Below, piece by piece: positions 61,968 to 64,000 of a stretch of 64,000 nt of DNA (positions are counted from its first letter, which is position 1; each line of letters starts with the position of its first letter). Source of the DNA: CAVUCH01 sp963739995 (GTDB lineage Bacteria; Acidobacteriota; Vicinamibacteria; Vicinamibacterales; JAENWD01); the NCBI GenBank assembly GCA_963739995.1, contig CAVUCH010000017.1, forward strand, positions 236,822 to 300,821, read 5' to 3'. Both the position numbers and the translations under genes were made by a program. A model generated the notes under the pieces. That model was given only the letters and a program-made list of their open reading frames with translations. It was not told the DNA's origin and made no database searches.

Positions 61968-62706
61968 GCCGCACCTCGCCCACCAGCCGTGGCACGTGGG
62001 GCGCGTAGAAAGCAATCGTCGCCAGGCAGGCCCACTGGATGATCGAGAGACCCGCCACGTGCGCCGCGGGCTTGATGAAGTCGGCGGCCAGTCGGAACCC
62101 GAGATACGCCACCATGAACATCTTGAAGCGATCGCCGGCGACTGGCAGCCGGTGTTTGAACGTTGAGAAACCCACGAGCAGCAGCAGGAGAAACGCGATC
62201 TCGTACAACTGCGTCGGATGACGGGGGATGCCGTCCCCGAAATCGATTCCCCAGGGCAGGCCGGTGGCGATACCGTGCGTGCGGTCCGTCAGGCCGGTCA
62301 GCAGGCAACCCACCCGGCCAATCGCGATCCCGAGCACGAGCGGTACGACGAACAGATCGCCGGTGGCCACACCTACGCGGAGCCGTCGCTTGACCCACTC
62401 GACGCCAATGAGCCCGCCGATCAACCCCCCGACGATTGTCTTGCCTGCGACGAGGCTGCCCGGGTGTGCCCAGACGCCCGCGAGGGCCACCGGGTCCTCC
62501 ACCCACGCGAGCAGACGGCTGCCAACCAGCCCGCCGACGGCGGCGGCGACGATGACCCACCGGCGCGTGCGCGCGTCGACGACGTCACCGTCGTGTCGAC
62601 GCTGCCGGCGATACCAGGTAAAGGCGAAGGTGTAGGCGAGGGTCTCGAACACCCAGTGCGGGTGGAGCGTCACCGGTCCGGCCTCGAAATAGACAGGAAA
62701 GGTCAT
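61960..62706 (-). CDS. Lgt-like membrane protein (prolipoprotein diacylglyceryl transferase family paralogue)
   Basis: A 248-residue protein with about seven helices and the Lgt layout: VTLHPHWVFETLAYTFAF, AAAVGGLVGSRLLAWVED, GKTIVGGLIGGLIGVEWVKR, the signature IGRVGCLLTGLTDRTHGIAT, then DGIPRHPTQLYEIAFLLLLL and FRLAADFIKP. The family histidine of the FHGG motif, essential in E. coli Lgt, is absent (TIVGG here). So it probably does not add diacylglycerol to lipoproteins; another phospholipid-using reaction is more likely. It heads the operon with the radical SAM enzyme and small membrane protein, all overlapping. Confidence 0.8.
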   Translation of the reverse strand: MTFPVYFEAGPVTLHPHWVFETLAYTFAFTWYRRQRRHDGDVVDARTRRWVIVAAAVGGLVGSRLLAWVEDPVALAGVWAHPGSLVAGKTIVGGLIGGLIGVEWVKRRLRVGVATGDLFVVPLVLGIAIGRVGCLLTGLTDRTHGIATGLPWGIDFGDGIPRHPTQLYEIAFLLLLLVGFSTFKHRLPVAGDRFKMFMVAYLGFRLAADFIKPAAHVAGLSIIQWACLATIAFYAPHVPRLVGEVRRG

Positions 62707-62813
62707 CGCCTCGTTGTGAAGACGCGGTCACTATAGTCGCGCTCTCCGACCCATTGCACTCGAAACCTTTGCCGCTCGCGCGTGTCGGCGTGTGGGCGTG
62801 CGAGTCACGGTCC

Positions 62814-63953
62814 TTACAGCCAGTGCCTTCGCTTGAACAGGACGAGCATCCCGCCGGCGAGGACCAGACAGACCGTCCAGAACGCCGGATAGGCCCATGC
62901 CCAATCCCCCCCTGGCATGTAGCGGAGGTTCATCCCGTACACGCCCGCCAGAAAGGTGATCGGAATGAAGATCGTCGTGATGATGGTCAGGACCTTCATG
63001 ACCTCGTTCATGCGGATCGAGAGCGACGACATGTAGGTCTCGGCCAGACCCGAGGCAAACTCGCGATAGGTGTCGCACAGGTCGATGATCTGGACGATGT
63101 GATCGTGGACGTCGCGAAGATACGTGCGTGTGGTCTCGCCCATGCACTCGTGCGGTTCGCGCTGCAGCGTGCGGATCACATCGCGCATCGGCCAGACTTC
63201 CCGGCGGAACAGCAGCAGCTCGCGGCGGAGGCGATGGATCTGCGGAATGACGTCCGGACCGGCGCCCATGAGCACCTGCTCCTCGATCTCTTCGAGCCTG
63301 TCGCCGTAGAACTCGAGGATGGGAAAGCCGTGATCGACGATGGCGTCGATGAGCGCGTAGAGGAGGAAGCTGGCGTCCCCGCGGCGAAGCTGCGAGCCCG
63401 GCTGCTGGAGCCGCCGTCGAATCGGATCCCACACGTCGCCCGGCGTCTCCTGGAACGTCAGCAGCGTGCGATGACCGACGAAAAAGCTGACCTGCTCGCT
63501 CGAGAGGTGCCCCTCCTGAAGCTGGAGCATCCTCGCGATGACGAACAGGCGCGCGGGATGCGTGCCGGACAGGCCGGCGGGCCCTTCGCCGAAGGCATCC
63601 ACCTTTGGCCGCTGCGACACATGGAGCAGGTCTTCGACGGCCAGCGGGTGAAGCTCGTACTTCGCCGCCAGGGCGCTGACCCACTTCATGTCGGTCAAGC
63701 CGTCCACGTTGATCCAGCAGACGGCGGACCAGTCAGGCCGGTGACCGGCCACGAAGCCATCGATGTCGTCGATGGTCCGGACCAGGACGTTGTCGGCACG
63801 GTAGTCGATCACCGTGACCCTGACCTTGCCAGGCCCGGATTGGAGGCTGCCAAGCTGCTCGCGATCGATGCCTGCGGCCGTGCCCGGACGGTTCTTCCGG
63901 ATCTTGGGCAGCCGCAGCCCGCCGCCGGCGCGCCTTGTCGGCGCTTCCCGCAC
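62814..63953 (-). CDS. CorA family magnesium/cobalt transporter
   Basis: A 379-residue metal channel: a cytoplasmic funnel domain (VTVIDYRADNVLVRTIDDIDG, CWINVDGLTD, LHPLAVEDLLH), long helices (FYGDRLEEIEEQVLMG, HRLRRELLLFRREVWPMRDVI), then the two C-terminal membrane helices around the selectivity motif GMNLRYMPGGDWAW, ending in KRRHWL. It forms a pentamer and takes up magnesium. The GTG at 63953 is the first clear start, but the frame is open to the window edge at 64000, so the true start may be upstream; the first 35 residues are basic and poorly conserved. Confidence 0.9.
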   Translation of the reverse strand: MREAPTRRAGGGLRLPKIRKNRPGTAAGIDREQLGSLQSGPGKVRVTVIDYRADNVLVRTIDDIDGFVAGHRPDWSAVCWINVDGLTDMKWVSALAAKYELHPLAVEDLLHVSQRPKVDAFGEGPAGLSGTHPARLFVIARMLQLQEGHLSSEQVSFFVGHRTLLTFQETPGDVWDPIRRRLQQPGSQLRRGDASFLLYALIDAIVDHGFPILEFYGDRLEEIEEQVLMGAGPDVIPQIHRLRRELLLFRREVWPMRDVIRTLQREPHECMGETTRTYLRDVHDHIVQIIDLCDTYREFASGLAETYMSSLSIRMNEVMKVLTIITTIFIPITFLAGVYGMNLRYMPGGDWAWAYPAFWTVCLVLAGGMLVLFKRRHWL

Positions 63954-64000
63954 GGAGGCTGCGGGGACGGCGCCGCGATCCGAAACGGTCGCATCGGGCA

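Noticed and set aside
1..64000. CRISPR arrays, insertion sequences, prophage or integrase genes
   Set aside because: No regularly spaced repeats, transposase or integrase motifs were found on either strand.

Overview
The window is about 64 kb of GC-rich bacterial chromosome with dense genes on both strands. It most resembles an acidobacterium of the Vicinamibacteria/Luteitalea type. The reasons are an orphan MacB/FtsX permease of the acidobacterial ADOP type, a VWFA-related protein of the acidobacterial type, an Oar-like TonB receptor with a carboxypeptidase-regulatory domain, several Tat-exported Gfo/Idh/MocA oxidoreductases, a propeller-type sensor kinase, and remnants of PknB-WD40 kinases. 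This placement is inference from gene content. I found no rRNA, tRNA, CRISPR array, insertion sequence, integrase or phage genes.

Layout. 1-6.2 kb (+): a signalling operon with a SpoIIE-type phosphatase (cut by the window edge), a very large propeller-GAF-GAF histidine kinase, and two single-domain receivers. 6.3-14.7 kb (-): one hypothetical protein, then a seven-gene catabolic cluster read from 14.7 down to 7.3 kb: Gfo/Idh/MocA oxidoreductase, TIM-barrel isomerase, DUF4432 epimerase-like protein, SDR dehydrogenase, CaiB-type CoA transferase (frameshifted), a solute-binding-fold protein without signal peptide, and an enoyl-CoA hydratase. 15-19.1 kb: a membrane polyferredoxin with a cyclic-nucleotide-binding tail, convergent with a di-haem peroxidase-like cytochrome. 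19.3-26.1 kb (+): YdcF and DUF3891 proteins (overlapping), a DUF4097-like protein, a TonB receptor, a long perfect inverted repeat, and an M28 peptidase. 26.2-31.4 kb: a dead Ser/Thr kinase, an oxidoreductase, a frameshifted M28 peptidase and an amidohydrolase. 31.8-43.4 kb: ADOP permease, dienelactone hydrolase, SnoaL-like protein, an RNase H-like/DUF3293 fusion, membrane protein, lipoprotein, esterase, epimerase, VWA protein and serine beta-lactamase-fold protein. 43.9-52.4 kb: two exported RraA-like proteins around a Tat-exported enolase-superfamily enzyme, a cytochrome c (frameshifted), an ATP-dependent DNA ligase, a short-chain fatty acid transporter and a PQQ-propeller protein. 52.4-60 kb: an oxidoreductase, one intact and one truncated Uma2 gene, two acetyltransferases, DinB and an M20 amidohydrolase. 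60-64 kb (-): a tightly overlapping Lgt-like / Tes-like radical SAM / small membrane protein operon, and CorA.

The most exciting candidate is the overlapping operon at 60.1-62.7 kb. It couples a radical SAM enzyme with the cysteine layout of tetraether lipid synthases to an Lgt paralogue that lacks the family histidine, which suggests an unusual membrane-lipid modification. A second theme is indels: at least five, and probably more, single-base length changes in short homopolymers break otherwise well-conserved genes (CoA transferase, M28 peptidase, cytochrome c). Uncorrected sequencing errors are a real possibility there. The kinase and Uma2 remnants, in contrast, have lost large parts and look truly decayed.
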